Shown: piece by piece, positions 33,583-42,334 of the stretch
Layout of the letters: each line of letters begins with the position of its first letter
How positions within the stretch are numbered: position 1 is the stretch's first letter
Source of the DNA: Streptomyces globosus
Lineage (GTDB): Bacteria > Actinomycetota > Actinomycetes > Streptomycetales > Streptomycetaceae
Direction of reading: 5' to 3'
Assembly (NCBI RefSeq): GCF_003325375.1
Contig: NZ_CP030862.1
Coordinates: forward strand, 3,289,501-3,353,500
DNA: 64,000 nucleotides
Translations under genes and position numbers: made by a program
The notes under the pieces: generated by a model
Seen by the model: only the letters and a program-made list of their open reading frames with translations
What the model was told of the DNA's origin: nothing
The model's database searches: none

Positions 33583-33605
33583 TTACCCAGGGGTAAATTA
33601 CTTAC
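33583..33605. promoter_or_regulatory. Overlapping palindromes in the AGPS/TetR divergent promoter
   Basis: TTACCC (33583-33588) and GGGTAA (33591-33596) are a perfect inverted repeat around AG. A second, weaker repeat, GTAA and TTAC, spans 33593-33605. The AT-rich patch next to the TetR ATG is unusual here and is likely both promoter and operator. Confidence 0.65.
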
Positions 33606-33620
33606 TGTTAATATCCGCCC

Positions 33621-34301
33621 ATGGCAACCCCCCGCTCCAAGGCCGGCACCAAGGGCGTCCCCCGCCGGGACCGCCAGCAGCAGATCCTGGCGGCCGCCAC
33701 CAGGGAGTTCGGCACCCGCGGCTACGCCGCCGCGTCGCTCGCCGCGATCGCCGCGCAGGTCGGCGTCACCAAGACGCTGCTCCACCAGTACTTCGGCACG
33801 AAGGAGGCCCTGTACACCGCCTGCCTGACCCCGGTCGGGGAGCGCCTCCTGGGTGCCGTCACCACCGCCATGGGCTCCGGCGGGACCACCGGGGAGACCC
33901 CGCTGCGGGTCCTGAACGGCATCTTCACCGCCCTGGAAGGGCAGCGCGAGGCGTGGTTCGTGCTGTACGACACCACCCTGCCGCCCGGGGGCGGGGCCGC
34001 CGCCCGCGCCGCCGAATACCGGGCGGAGATCGACCGGCTCGCCGCCGGCGGAACCGCCGACCTGCTGCGCCGCTCCGGCTCCGCCGACCCCCTGGACGCC
34101 GACGCCCTCACCTACGTCTGGCGGGACATGGTCGCCACCCTCGTCCGCTGGTGGACCAAGCACCCCGAGCAGTCGCCGGAGGCCATGACACAGCGCTGCG
34201 CCCGCCTCTTCGCGGCCGCCGCCGCGCTCACGCCCGCGCCCGGGACCGGGACCGGCACGGGGACCGGGACCGCGACCGGGATCGGCGCCGGGACCGGCTG
34301 A
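33621..34301 (+). CDS. TetR/AcrR-family regulator with a Gly-Thr repeat tail
   Basis: A 226-aa regulator. The N-terminal HTH is clear: QILAAATREFGTRGYAAASL and AAQVGVTKTLLHQYFGTKEA (about 22-64). The C-terminal ligand domain ends near residue 205 and is followed by a low-complexity tail of Gly-Thr dipeptides (GTGTGTGTATG) coded by a GGGACC-type DNA repeat (34239-34297). ATG about 20 bp after the overlapping palindromes. It probably represses itself and the divergent AGPS-like gene; the ligand is unknown. The BVMO gene starts 152 bp after it. Confidence 0.9.
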   Translation: MATPRSKAGTKGVPRRDRQQQILAAATREFGTRGYAAASLAAIAAQVGVTKTLLHQYFGTKEALYTACLTPVGERLLGAVTTAMGSGGTTGETPLRVLNGIFTALEGQREAWFVLYDTTLPPGGGAAARAAEYRAEIDRLAAGGTADLLRRSGSADPLDADALTYVWRDMVATLVRWWTKHPEQSPEAMTQRCARLFAAAAALTPAPGTGTGTGTGTATGIGAGTG

Positions 34302-34452
34302 ACGACCCCGCCGCGGTACCCGATCGGGGCAGCCCGTCGGCCACCCTTCGGCCGGATCCGCCCGTTGTGCGGGGCCGCCGGCACGGGAAGACTGGGGCTC
34401 CCGGCACAGCCGAGCGGCTCCGGGCCGCCGTACGACGCCCCCAGGAGAGCGC

Positions 34453-36117
34453 ATGGACACGGCCGCCCCCCGGCCCGCCGCCCAGCACCCCGCCCGGCCC
34501 GCCCCCGGGGAGCCGGAACTCGACGCGGCCGTCGTCGGAGCCGGCTTCGCCGGCCTCTACCAGCTGTACCGGCTGCGCCGACTCGGCCTGCGCACCCGCG
34601 TCTTCGAGGCCTGCGGCGACATCGGCGGCACCTGGTACCGCAACCGCTACCCCGGCGCCCGCTGCGACATCGAGAGCGCGGCCTACTCGTACTCCTTCTC
34701 TCCCGAACTCGACCAGGAGTGGGAGTGGAGCGAGCGGTACGCCGCCCAGCCGGAGATCCTCCGCTACCTCCACCACGTCGCAGACCGCTTCGACCTCCGC
34801 CGGGACATCACCCTCGGCACCCGCGTCGACCGCGCCGTATACGACGAGGCCCGCCACATCTGGCGGCTCACCACCGACACCGGCGAGGCGGTGACCGCCC
34901 GGTTCGTCGTCCTGGCCACCGGCTGCATGTCCGCCGTCAAGGAGCCGGACGTCCCCGGCGCCGACACCTTCGCCGGCCGCACCCTCCACACCGCCGACTG
35001 GCCGCACGAGGGCGCCGACCTCGCCGGCCGCCGCGTCGCCGTCATCGGCACCGGCTGCTCCGCCGTGCAGCTCATCCCGGTCCTGGCCGAACAGGCCGCC
35101 GCCCTCACCGTCTTCCAGCGCACCCCGGTCTACGCCCTGCCCGCCCACAACCGGCCGCTGACCGCCGCCGAGACCGCCGAGCTGAAGGCCCGCTACCCCG
35201 AGTACCGGGCAGCCCAGCGCCGCTCCCGCGGCGGCACCCTCGTCGAACCGCCCACCGGATCCGCCCTCAAGGCCGACGAGGCCGAGCGCACGGCCGCCTA
35301 CGAGGCCGGCTGGAACTCGGGCCTCCTCAGCGGCCTGCTGCGCACCTACACGGACATCCTCACCGACCGCGCGGCCAACGAGACCGCCGCCGAGCACATC
35401 CGCGCCAAGATCCGCGCGATCGTCGCCGACCCGGCGACCGCCGAGGCGCTCTCCCCGCGCACGTACCCGTTCGGCACCAAGCGCCCCTGCCTCGACAGCG
35501 GGTACTACGCCGCCTACAACCGGCCCCACGTGCGACTCGTGGACCTCGCCCGGACACCCCTCACCCGGATCACCCCCGGAGGGATCAGGACCGCGGAGGG
35601 CGAGCACCCCGCCGACGCCATCGTCTTCGCCACCGGCTTCGACGCACTGACCGGCTCCCAGCTCGCCGTGGACATCGTCGGCAAGGACGGCGTCACCCTC
35701 AGGGAGAAGTGGGCCGGCGGCCCCCGCAACCACCTGGGGCTGCTCTCCGCCGGCTTCCCCAACCTCTTCACCGTCCTCGGACCCCTCAGCCCCTCCGTCC
35801 TCAGCAACGCGGTCTTCTCCATCGAACAGCACGTCGAGTGGATCACCGACTGCATCGCCCACCTGCGCGGCGCAGGCCTCACCGAGATCGACGCCACCCC
35901 CGAGGCCGAGGACCGCTGGTGCGCGCACGTCGCCGAGACGGCCGCCGCGACCCTCTACCCGGACACCGCCTCCTGGTACACCGGCGCGAACGTACCGGGC
36001 AAGCCGCGGGTGTTCCTCGCGTACGCGGGCGGCGCCGACCGCTACCGGGAGGCGTGCGAGGCCTCCGCGCGGGACGGCTACCGCGGCTTCGCGCTCTCCG
36101 CCGCGGCCCCGCACTGA
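34453..36117 (+). CDS. Baeyer-Villiger monooxygenase (type I, FAD/NADPH)
   Basis: A 554-aa flavoprotein that should insert an oxygen next to a ketone. The first dinucleotide fold is GAGFAGLYQLYRL (about 26-38), the BVMO fingerprint FAGRTLHTADW (about 174-184, F-x-G-x-x-x-H-x-x-x-W satisfied) and the second fold GTGCSAVQLIP (about 198-208). Then IVFATGFDALTGS matches the ATG motif. These place it with cyclohexanone monooxygenase-like enzymes. The ATG has GGAGAG 5 bp before it. It follows the TetR gene by 152 bp and may share its control. No partner pathway gene is visible nearby. Confidence 0.92.
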   Translation: MDTAAPRPAAQHPARPAPGEPELDAAVVGAGFAGLYQLYRLRRLGLRTRVFEACGDIGGTWYRNRYPGARCDIESAAYSYSFSPELDQEWEWSERYAAQPEILRYLHHVADRFDLRRDITLGTRVDRAVYDEARHIWRLTTDTGEAVTARFVVLATGCMSAVKEPDVPGADTFAGRTLHTADWPHEGADLAGRRVAVIGTGCSAVQLIPVLAEQAAALTVFQRTPVYALPAHNRPLTAAETAELKARYPEYRAAQRRSRGGTLVEPPTGSALKADEAERTAAYEAGWNSGLLSGLLRTYTDILTDRAANETAAEHIRAKIRAIVADPATAEALSPRTYPFGTKRPCLDSGYYAAYNRPHVRLVDLARTPLTRITPGGIRTAEGEHPADAIVFATGFDALTGSQLAVDIVGKDGVTLREKWAGGPRNHLGLLSAGFPNLFTVLGPLSPSVLSNAVFSIEQHVEWITDCIAHLRGAGLTEIDATPEAEDRWCAHVAETAAATLYPDTASWYTGANVPGKPRVFLAYAGGADRYREACEASARDGYRGFALSAAAPH

Positions 36118-36392
36118 GCACGGGGCGCACCCGGCGCGGGTGCGCGCCGCTGGACGGGTGAAACGCGCGCCCCTCGGCACGCCCCGCGCCCCGGCCCGGC
36201 GCCGACGGCAAAACCCGAGCTCGCGGCCGGTGCGGCGGGCTCTCGTACGCTCCTGCGGCGGGCACGCCGGCCCACCCGGGCACCCCGCGCACGGCACTAG
36301 CCTGGCCGACGCCCGCCCTGCCCCGCCCCGTCCGCCCGGCGTGCGCGCGGGCGATCGGCGCGTCGCGCCCGGCCCACCCAGGAGGACCCACC

Positions 36393-36947
36393 GTGACCCC
36401 CACCGCGACACCGGTACTGACGCACAAGCTCCGGCACATGTTCGCCCTGCTGGACACGGACCGGGACGGCTACCTCACGGCCGCCGACCTGCCCGCCGCC
36501 GCGGACCGCATGGCCGCCGTGCTGCCCGCCGGGCAGGAGAAGGCCGAACGGCTGCGCGCCGCCCTGGGCCGGATCTGGGAGGCGCACCTGCGCCACATGG
36601 ACGGCGACGGCACGGGCCGGCTCGGCCGCGCCGCGTACGAGCGCGGCGTCCGCACGGCCGTTGCCACCGCCCCCGCCGCCTTCCTCACCGCGGTCCACGA
36701 GGCGGCGGCCGCCTGGCTCGCCCTCTGCGACGCCGACGGCGACGGCAGGATCGTCCTCGACGAGTACCTCCGCATGGGCGAGGCCCTCGGCGGGATCGCC
36801 CGCGAGGACATGGAGGACGCCTTCGGGCGGCTCGACCGCAGCGGGGACGGCGGCCTGGACCCCGTCGACGTCCACGCCGCCGTCATCGAGTTCTTCACCA
36901 GCGACGACCCCGAGGCCGCCGGGAACTGGCTGTACGGCCCGCTGTGA
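36393..36947 (+). CDS. EF-hand calcium-binding protein
   Basis: A 184-aa cytosolic protein with four EF-hands: DTDRDGYLTAADL (about 20), DGDGTGRLGRAAY (about 71), DADGDGRIVLDEY (about 112) and DRSGDGGLDPVDV (about 148). The spacing gives paired lobes as in calerythrin and CabD-type streptomycete proteins. All four loops keep most of the D/N-x-D-x-D/S-G ligands, and the third is the most canonical. The GTG at 36393 has AGGAGG 7 bp upstream. It probably buffers or senses calcium. It is convergent with a methyltransferase gene after 15 bp. Confidence 0.93.
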   Translation: MTPTATPVLTHKLRHMFALLDTDRDGYLTAADLPAAADRMAAVLPAGQEKAERLRAALGRIWEAHLRHMDGDGTGRLGRAAYERGVRTAVATAPAAFLTAVHEAAAAWLALCDADGDGRIVLDEYLRMGEALGGIAREDMEDAFGRLDRSGDGGLDPVDVHAAVIEFFTSDDPEAAGNWLYGPL

Positions 36948-36962
36948 GGACCGGCGCCGGAA

Positions 36963-37793
36963 TCAGGCCGTCCGGTGCGCTGTGAGCAGCAGGAACTCCC
37001 ACTCCATCACGCCGTCGCGGGTGTGCTCCTCGGCAAGCGCGTCCAGTTCGCGGTCCAGGGCCGCCGCACGGTCGGAGTCCTCGCCCAGCGACCGGTAGAC
37101 GGCGATGGTCGGGCCGTAGCAGGTCTTGAAGAAGGTGCGGAACGAGCCCGGTTCGGGGAAGGCGTCGACGCGGACCACGAGGCGCCGGGCCTCCACGTCC
37201 GTGACGCGGTCCCCGAGCAGCTCGTACACGTGCTCCTCGTCGCCCCACAGCGGAGGCGGCGACGCCCCGGGCGGCGGAGGCGGCGCATACGGCTTCATCA
37301 CCGCGAACATGCGGCCGATGAAACCCTGCGGCGTCCAGTTGGACATGCCGATCGTGCCGCCGGGGCGGCACACCCGGACCATCTCGTCGGCCGCCGCCTG
37401 GTGGTGCGGCGCGAACATGATGCCGAAGCAGGACATGGCGACGTCGAACTCGCCGTCGGCGAAGGGCAGGTGCTCGGCGTCCGCCTCCCGCCAGTCCAGG
37501 CGCACCCCGCGCACGGCGGCCACCTGCCTGCCGATCTCCAGGAGTTCGGGCGTCAGGTCGCAGGCCACCACGTCCGCGCCGGCGAGGGCGGCCGGGATCG
37601 CCGCGTTGCCGGCGCCCGCCGCGATGTCCAGGACGCTGTCCCCGCGCTGTACGCCGCACTCCCTGACGAGTTGGGCGCCGGCCTCCGGAATCACGTGCGA
37701 GGCGACGGAAGGGTAGTCGCCCATGGCCCACATGGCCCGGTGGCGGGCCTTCAGCGCGCGATCGGCCGCGACCGCGTCGGTCGCCTCGGACAT
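36963..37793 (-). CDS. SAM-dependent methyltransferase, class I
   Basis: A 276-aa enzyme with a Rossmann-type SAM site: motif I VLDIAAGAGNAA (about 53-64), acid motif VVACDLTPELLE, and motif IV FDVAMSCFGIMFAPHH, as in the UbiE/COQ5-like group. VCRPGGTIGMSNW is the post-motif. The Pro-rich loop PYAPPPPPGASPPP (about 175) is unusual. ATG at 37793 chosen over an upstream GTG at 37835. The substrate is unknown. It is 93 bp after the end of the STM4015-like gene on the same strand, so co-transcription is possible. Confidence 0.85.
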   Translation of the reverse strand: MSEATDAVAADRALKARHRAMWAMGDYPSVASHVIPEAGAQLVRECGVQRGDSVLDIAAGAGNAAIPAALAGADVVACDLTPELLEIGRQVAAVRGVRLDWREADAEHLPFADGEFDVAMSCFGIMFAPHHQAAADEMVRVCRPGGTIGMSNWTPQGFIGRMFAVMKPYAPPPPPGASPPPLWGDEEHVYELLGDRVTDVEARRLVVRVDAFPEPGSFRTFFKTCYGPTIAVYRSLGEDSDRAAALDRELDALAEEHTRDGVMEWEFLLLTAHRTA

Positions 37794-37885
37794 AAGACCG
37801 CCTCCAGGGCTCGGGGCCGCCCCCCTCCCGAGCATAGGCGGCCCCGCTCACGGCCGCCGTCCGAGCCGGACCACCGCCGGCCCCC

Positions 37886-38845
37886 CTATTCGCCGACGGC
37901 GACGTACCGGGTCACCTCGCCGTCGTACTCCGTCGTGCCCGCATGCCCGGGGCGGATGTCCAGGGCCACCCCGGCGCCCTCGAAGACCTCCTTCAGGCGC
38001 TGCCGCAGCGGCTCGCCGATGTAGTTGTGGTGCAGGTCGAGGCTCTTGAGGCGGGCCGGCGGCCGGCCCGCCAGCAGGGCGCGCGCCCCCTCGTCCGTGA
38101 GGACGCCCAGGGACAGGTCGAGGTGTTCCAGCCGCGCGACCACCGGCGCGGCCGCGGCCGCGGCGGCGATCTCGTCCTGGATGTCGCTGTTGCGCAGCCC
38201 CAGGCGGCGCAGGCGCGGCAGCAGCGACCCATCGAAGACAGGCGACAGGTCCCCGATCTCGCAGTCACCGCCGAACCAGCTCGTCCCGAGCCACAGCTCC
38301 AGGTGCTCCAGGGCGGGCAGGCCGCTGCCGGCGATACCGCGCACGGCCGCCGCGGGCATTCCGCCGGTCTGGACGACCAGGGACCGCAGCCGGCGGTGCG
38401 TGAGCGCCCGGAACTCCAGACCGCTGCCGCCCCGTACGCCGAGCTCCTCCAGCTCCGGAAGCCCCTCCAACAGCCTGCCGGCGTCGCCCTGGTGGATGGC
38501 GGAGATCTCCAGCTCACGGTTGTCCATGTCGCCCAGGAACACCGCCCGCAGGGCGGGGAACTGCTCACGGGCCTCCACAATCGCGGCGTTGACCTCGTCC
38601 GGGCCGACCTCGACCGTGTCGCGCCGGCAGCCGACGACGAGGGACCGCACCCGGGCCGTGTCCACGGCCGCCCGGAACCGGGCGAAGACCTCCGGCCAGG
38701 TCTCCCGCACCTCCCGCGGGTCGGCGGAGATCCGCCACGCCACGGCGTCCGGCTCGGGCAGCGCCGCCGCGTCCCCCTCCGGCCCGACGGGGAAGTCGTG
38801 TACGGGAAGCCCGTACCACTCCGTCAGACGCCCCGGATATCCCAT
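37886..38845 (-). CDS. STM4015-like leucine-rich repeat protein
   Basis: A 319-aa cytosolic protein. The N-terminal 120 residues include VAWRISADPREV and VRSLVVGCRRDTVEVGPD. From about 120 on, leucine-rich repeats are visible, for example LPALEHLELWLG, LLPRLRRLGLRNSDIQ and RLEHLDLSLGVLTDEG. The ending LKSLDLHHNYIGEPLRQRLK is a typical RNI-like LRR. This is the pattern of the STM4015 family, named from a Salmonella cluster. Here the rest of that cluster is absent, so its job is unknown. ATG at 38845 chosen. Confidence 0.75.
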   Translation of the reverse strand: MGYPGRLTEWYGLPVHDFPVGPEGDAAALPEPDAVAWRISADPREVRETWPEVFARFRAAVDTARVRSLVVGCRRDTVEVGPDEVNAAIVEAREQFPALRAVFLGDMDNRELEISAIHQGDAGRLLEGLPELEELGVRGGSGLEFRALTHRRLRSLVVQTGGMPAAAVRGIAGSGLPALEHLELWLGTSWFGGDCEIGDLSPVFDGSLLPRLRRLGLRNSDIQDEIAAAAAAAPVVARLEHLDLSLGVLTDEGARALLAGRPPARLKSLDLHHNYIGEPLRQRLKEVFEGAGVALDIRPGHAGTTEYDGEVTRYVAVGE

Positions 38846-38994
38846 GGTCCTTCTCCCGCCCGCTGGTCCGTGCACCCGGCCGATACCGGTGCGGAGCCGT
38901 TGTAGCAGGCGGCACCGACAGCCGCCGGACGGCCGGTGTCAGTGGCATGCGTCACAGTGGAGAGGATGCCGATCCGCTGGAAGAGGTGGACCCC

Positions 38995-39996
38995 ATGGGG
39001 TACGCGATCCAGGCCGAGGGCCTGGCCAAACGGTTCAAGGAGACCCGCGCGCTCGACGGGGTCGACCTGGCGGTGCCGGAGGGCACCGTCCTGGGGCTGC
39101 TCGGGCCCAACGGGGCGGGCAAGACGACCGCCGTGCGGATCTTCGCCACCCTGCTGCGCCCGGACGCCGGCCGGGCCGAGGTCGGCGGGCACGACGTGGT
39201 GCGGCAGGCGGGCCTGGTCCGCTCGCTGATCGGCCTGACCGGGCAGTACGCCGCCGTCGACGAGAACATGACCGGCACGGAGAACCTGGTGATGATCGGC
39301 CGGCTCCTGGGCCTGCCGCGCCGCTCCGCGCGGACCCGCGCGGCCGGGCTGCTGGAGGACTTCCGCCTCGGCGACGCGGCCGGGCGGGCCGTGAAGACGT
39401 ACTCGGGCGGCATGCGCCGCCGCCTGGACCTCGCGGCCAGCCTCGTCGGCCGGCCGCAGATCCTCTTCCTCGACGAGCCGACCACCGGGCTCGACCCGCA
39501 CAGCCGCGGCGAGGTCTGGGACATGGTCCGCGAGCTGGTGGCCGAGGGCATGACCGTCCTGCTGACGACGCAGTACCTGGACGAGGCCGACCGGCTCGCC
39601 GACAGCATCGTCGTCGTCGACAAGGGCAAGGTCATCGCCGACGGCACCCCCGACCAGCTGAAGTCCCAGGTCGGCGGCCAGGTGCTGCACCTGCGCCCGC
39701 TCCGCGCCGACGACCTCGCGGCGGCGTGCGCGCTGGTCGCGGAGGAGGCCGGGCCCCAGACCAAGATCGAGGACGAGGTCATCACGGCCCCCGTCGGCGA
39801 CCCGGCCCTGATGCCGCGCGTCGTGCGCCGCCTCGACCAGGCCGGCATGGCCGTCGCGGAGCTCACCCTGCGCCGCTCCTCCCTCGACGAGGTGTTCCTG
39901 GCCCTCACCGGCCACCGCGCCCGCCCGGAGGCCCCGCCGCCCGACGCGGACGACCACGACCACGACGCGTACGCGCCCGCGGGGAGCCCCTCATGA
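38995..39996 (+). CDS. ABC exporter ATP-binding protein (DrrA-like)
   Basis: A 333-aa ATPase. Walker A is GPNGAGKTT (about 37-45), the signature YSGGMRRRLD (about 140) and Walker B ILFLDEPTTGLDP. A C-terminal extension of about 80 residues, including SSLDEVFLALTGH, is typical of the daunorubicin-resistance DrrA group. It powers export of a drug-like or lipid compound. The His/Asp-rich end (DDHDHD) is odd and could bind metal. Start ATG at 38995; GGAAGAGGTGG lies upstream. The stop overlaps the permease start (ATGA), so the two are one operon. Confidence 0.92.
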   Translation: MGYAIQAEGLAKRFKETRALDGVDLAVPEGTVLGLLGPNGAGKTTAVRIFATLLRPDAGRAEVGGHDVVRQAGLVRSLIGLTGQYAAVDENMTGTENLVMIGRLLGLPRRSARTRAAGLLEDFRLGDAAGRAVKTYSGGMRRRLDLAASLVGRPQILFLDEPTTGLDPHSRGEVWDMVRELVAEGMTVLLTTQYLDEADRLADSIVVVDKGKVIADGTPDQLKSQVGGQVLHLRPLRADDLAAACALVAEEAGPQTKIEDEVITAPVGDPALMPRVVRRLDQAGMAVAELTLRRSSLDEVFLALTGHRARPEAPPPDADDHDHDAYAPAGSPS

Positions 39997-40808
39997 CCAG
40001 CGCCGCCGTCACCGGCGCCCTCGGCCCCTCCGGCACCCGGGTGCGGCCGCTCGCCGCCCTCCAGCAGACCGCCACGATGGCGTGGCGCAGCCTCGTCTCC
40101 GTCAAGCACAACCCGCTCGAACTGGTCGACTACAGCATCACGCCGATCATGTTCGTGTTCCTGTTCACCTACGTCTTCGGCGGGCAGATGGCGGGCTCCC
40201 CGCAGGAGTACCTCCAGTACGCCCTCGCCGGGATCATCGTCCAGAACACGCTCTTCATGAGCATGTACACCGCCATGTCGCTGAACACCGACCTGACCAA
40301 GGGCGTCTTCGACCGGCTCCGCAGCCTGCCCATCGCCCGCTCCGCCCCGCTGTTCGGGCGCATAACCGCCGACCTGGCCAAGCAGCTGTGGGCGATGCTC
40401 CTGATGATCGGCCTGGGCACCCTGCTCGGCTTCCGGATGACCGGCGGCCTCGGCGGGCTCCTCGCCGCGACCGTGCTGCTCCTCGTCTTCGCGGCGGCCG
40501 TCTCCTGGACGGCGGTCCTGATCGGGATGCTCGCCGGGGACGCCGAGAAGGTGCAGGTGTACGCCTTCACCTTCATCTTCCCGCTCACCTTCACGAGCAG
40601 TGCGTTCGCCCGCGTCGACACCATGCCGGGCTGGCTCCAGGCCTGGGTGAACGTCAACCCCGTCACCCACCTCTCGGACGCCTTCCGCGGCCTCCTGCTC
40701 GGCACCCCGGCCGCCGGACCCGTCCTGTGGTCCCTGGCCTGGGCCGCTGCCATCACCGCCGTGTTCATGCCGCTGGCCATGCACGTGTACGGATCCCACA
40801 GCCGCTGA
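39993..40808 (+). CDS. ABC-2 type permease (DrrB-like)
   Basis: A 271-aa membrane protein with six hydrophobic helices, starting with PIMFVFLFTYVFGG (about 50) and ending with SLAWAAAITAVFMPLAMHVY. The AFARVDTMPGWLQAWVNVNP and NPVTHLSDAFRGLLLG signatures are those of ABC-2 type drug exporters such as DrrB. It pairs with the ATPase just upstream through a 4-bp overlap. The pair forms an exporter dimer; the substrate is unknown, and no biosynthetic cluster is visible beside it. Confidence 0.92.
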   Translation: MTSAAVTGALGPSGTRVRPLAALQQTATMAWRSLVSVKHNPLELVDYSITPIMFVFLFTYVFGGQMAGSPQEYLQYALAGIIVQNTLFMSMYTAMSLNTDLTKGVFDRLRSLPIARSAPLFGRITADLAKQLWAMLLMIGLGTLLGFRMTGGLGGLLAATVLLLVFAAAVSWTAVLIGMLAGDAEKVQVYAFTFIFPLTFTSSAFARVDTMPGWLQAWVNVNPVTHLSDAFRGLLLGTPAAGPVLWSLAWAAAITAVFMPLAMHVYGSHSR

Positions 40809-40859
40809 TCGGCCCCCGGCATACTGGACCGGGACGGGGGAGACGGGGGAGGCGGGAAC

Positions 40860-41861
40860 GTGTCACACCGCGACGTGCCGGACTGGTCCGCGGCCGAGGC
40901 GGCGGCCCTCACGCGCAGGCTGATCGACCTCGACGTCGCCGAAGGGGCCCTTCGGTCCGCCGGACCGGCGCTGGACGCCGTGCGCGGCCTCGGCCCCCGC
41001 CCGCCGTCACGGGACCGGGCGCGCCGTGCCGCGTACGCCGAACTGCTCCAGGTCGCCGCCTGGATCACCTTCGACGCCGAACGGCACCACACGTCGCAGC
41101 GCCTGCACCTGCGCGCCCTGGAAGCCGCCGGCGGCGGGCCCGACGGCCCCCTCCCGGTCGAACCGCTCATCCTCGCGGTGCTCAGCATGCAGGAGGAGCA
41201 CCTCGGCCGGCCCGACCGCTCGCTGCGGATCGCCTCCGCCGTCCTGGCCCGCCCCGACCTGCCCGGGCGCGTCGCGGCCGTCTTCCACGTCCGGGCCGGG
41301 CGTGCCTTCGCCCGCCTCGGCCGGGGCCCGCAGGCCACGCGGTCCGACCTGCTCGCCGACCCGCCCGGCCGCCGCGACCCCGCCTGGGCGTGGTGGATGG
41401 ATGGCCGCGAACTCGACGGACACCGCGGCCTGGCCGCGGCCGCCCTGGGCCGCCGGGACCGCGCCGCAGAACTGCTCCACCGCGCCGTCCACGGCGCCGG
41501 CGGCGGCCCCGCCTACCGGGTCCTCTTCGCCGCCGAACTCGCGCGGGTCCTCGCCGAGGCGGCCGACTGGCGCGAGGCCGACCGCGCCCTGGCCGCCCTG
41601 CCGGACACGGTGGCGACCGTCGGCTCCGTACGGGCGCTGCGCGCCATGGCCCGGGCCGCACGCGTCGTGCGGCAGAGCCCCTCGGCCCCGCGCCGCCACC
41701 GCACCACGGCCCGCGACCTCACAGCCCTCCTCCACGCCGCCCGCACCGCGCCCGAACCCACGGCTGAAGCCGCCGGCCGGCCGGCCCGGGACATCAGACG
41801 TGCAGCTCCCGCGGGAAACCGGTCCAGCGGAGTGCGGCGGGGAGATGGCCGGCGCCGTTGA
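40860..41861 (+). CDS. Helical-repeat protein resembling regulator C-terminal domains
   Basis: A 333-aa protein that is all helical with Ala/Arg-rich repeats, like the tetratricopeptide sensor part of streptomycete XRE or SARP-type regulators, but no helix-turn-helix is seen at the N-terminus. The last 50 residues are Arg/Pro-rich and probably disordered. GTG at 40860 with a G-rich upstream run. It starts 51 bp after the DrrB-like gene, so it may be in that operon. It could be a peptide- or protein-binding partner of a regulator encoded elsewhere; the assignment is weak. Confidence 0.55.
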   Translation: MSHRDVPDWSAAEAAALTRRLIDLDVAEGALRSAGPALDAVRGLGPRPPSRDRARRAAYAELLQVAAWITFDAERHHTSQRLHLRALEAAGGGPDGPLPVEPLILAVLSMQEEHLGRPDRSLRIASAVLARPDLPGRVAAVFHVRAGRAFARLGRGPQATRSDLLADPPGRRDPAWAWWMDGRELDGHRGLAAAALGRRDRAAELLHRAVHGAGGGPAYRVLFAAELARVLAEAADWREADRALAALPDTVATVGSVRALRAMARAARVVRQSPSAPRRHRTTARDLTALLHAARTAPEPTAEAAGRPARDIRRAAPAGNRSSGVRRGDGRRR

Positions 41862-41947
41862 ACACGACCACCGAGGCAGGCCGACCGGGCACGCAGCGGA
41901 TGACGGCCGGCGCGGCATGGGCGTGGTCGATGCCGGGCACGACGGTG

Positions 41948-42145
41948 TCAGCGGTCGTCGGGGCGGTCGGGTGTGTCGTGGTCTTCCTCCGGGACCGCCT
42001 CGCCGGGGCGGCGGCCCAGTTCCTCCGGGGTCTTGCCCGCCGCCCTGCCCGAGGCCGGGCGCAAGCGGTCCTGGCCCTTGCGGGGGCGGTCCTGCTCCTC
42101 GCCCCCGCTGCCGGACCCGCGGCGCGTGTCCTTCGTTCCGTCCAT
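41948..42145 (-). CDS. Small hydrophilic protein of unknown function
   Basis: A 65-aa, charged, low-complexity protein (opening MDGTKDTRRGSGSGGEEQD), rich in Asp, Glu, Arg and Pro, ending DTPDRPDDR. It is probably intrinsically disordered. The ATG has GGGAG 8 bp upstream on the minus strand, and third-position GC is good. Short disordered proteins of this type are common in streptomycetes. It is divergent from the phospholipase gene, with a 189-bp gap. Confidence 0.6.
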   Translation of the reverse strand: MDGTKDTRRGSGSGGEEQDRPRKGQDRLRPASGRAAGKTPEELGRRPGEAVPEEDHDTPDRPDDR

Positions 42146-42334
42146 GGCGACGGCTCCCGTCTCTCGTACCGTGCCGTGCCGGCGCACGGCGTGCGGCGTG
42201 CGCCCACCCTCACACGGGCGGTGCCGACCGGCATCTTTTCGATCACCGACGGTGACCGGCGCCGCCCGCTCCCACCGCCCCGGGGTGTGCGGCCGGGCCC
42301 GCCGGGTAGGGGCGGCGGGAAGGAGACGCACGCC

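Noticed and set aside
41794..41940. 48-aa minus-strand frame ending in FNGAGHLPAALRWTGFPREL
   Set aside because: The end looks protein-like but the only start is a GTG without a ribosome site, and the frame overlaps the end of the gene at 40860-41861. It could be a gene fragment, but cannot be closed.
41858..42334. N-terminal extension of the phospholipase D gene to 41858
   Set aside because: The added 159 residues are low-complexity and overlap a better minus-strand small gene; the ATG at 42335 has a strong ribosome site.
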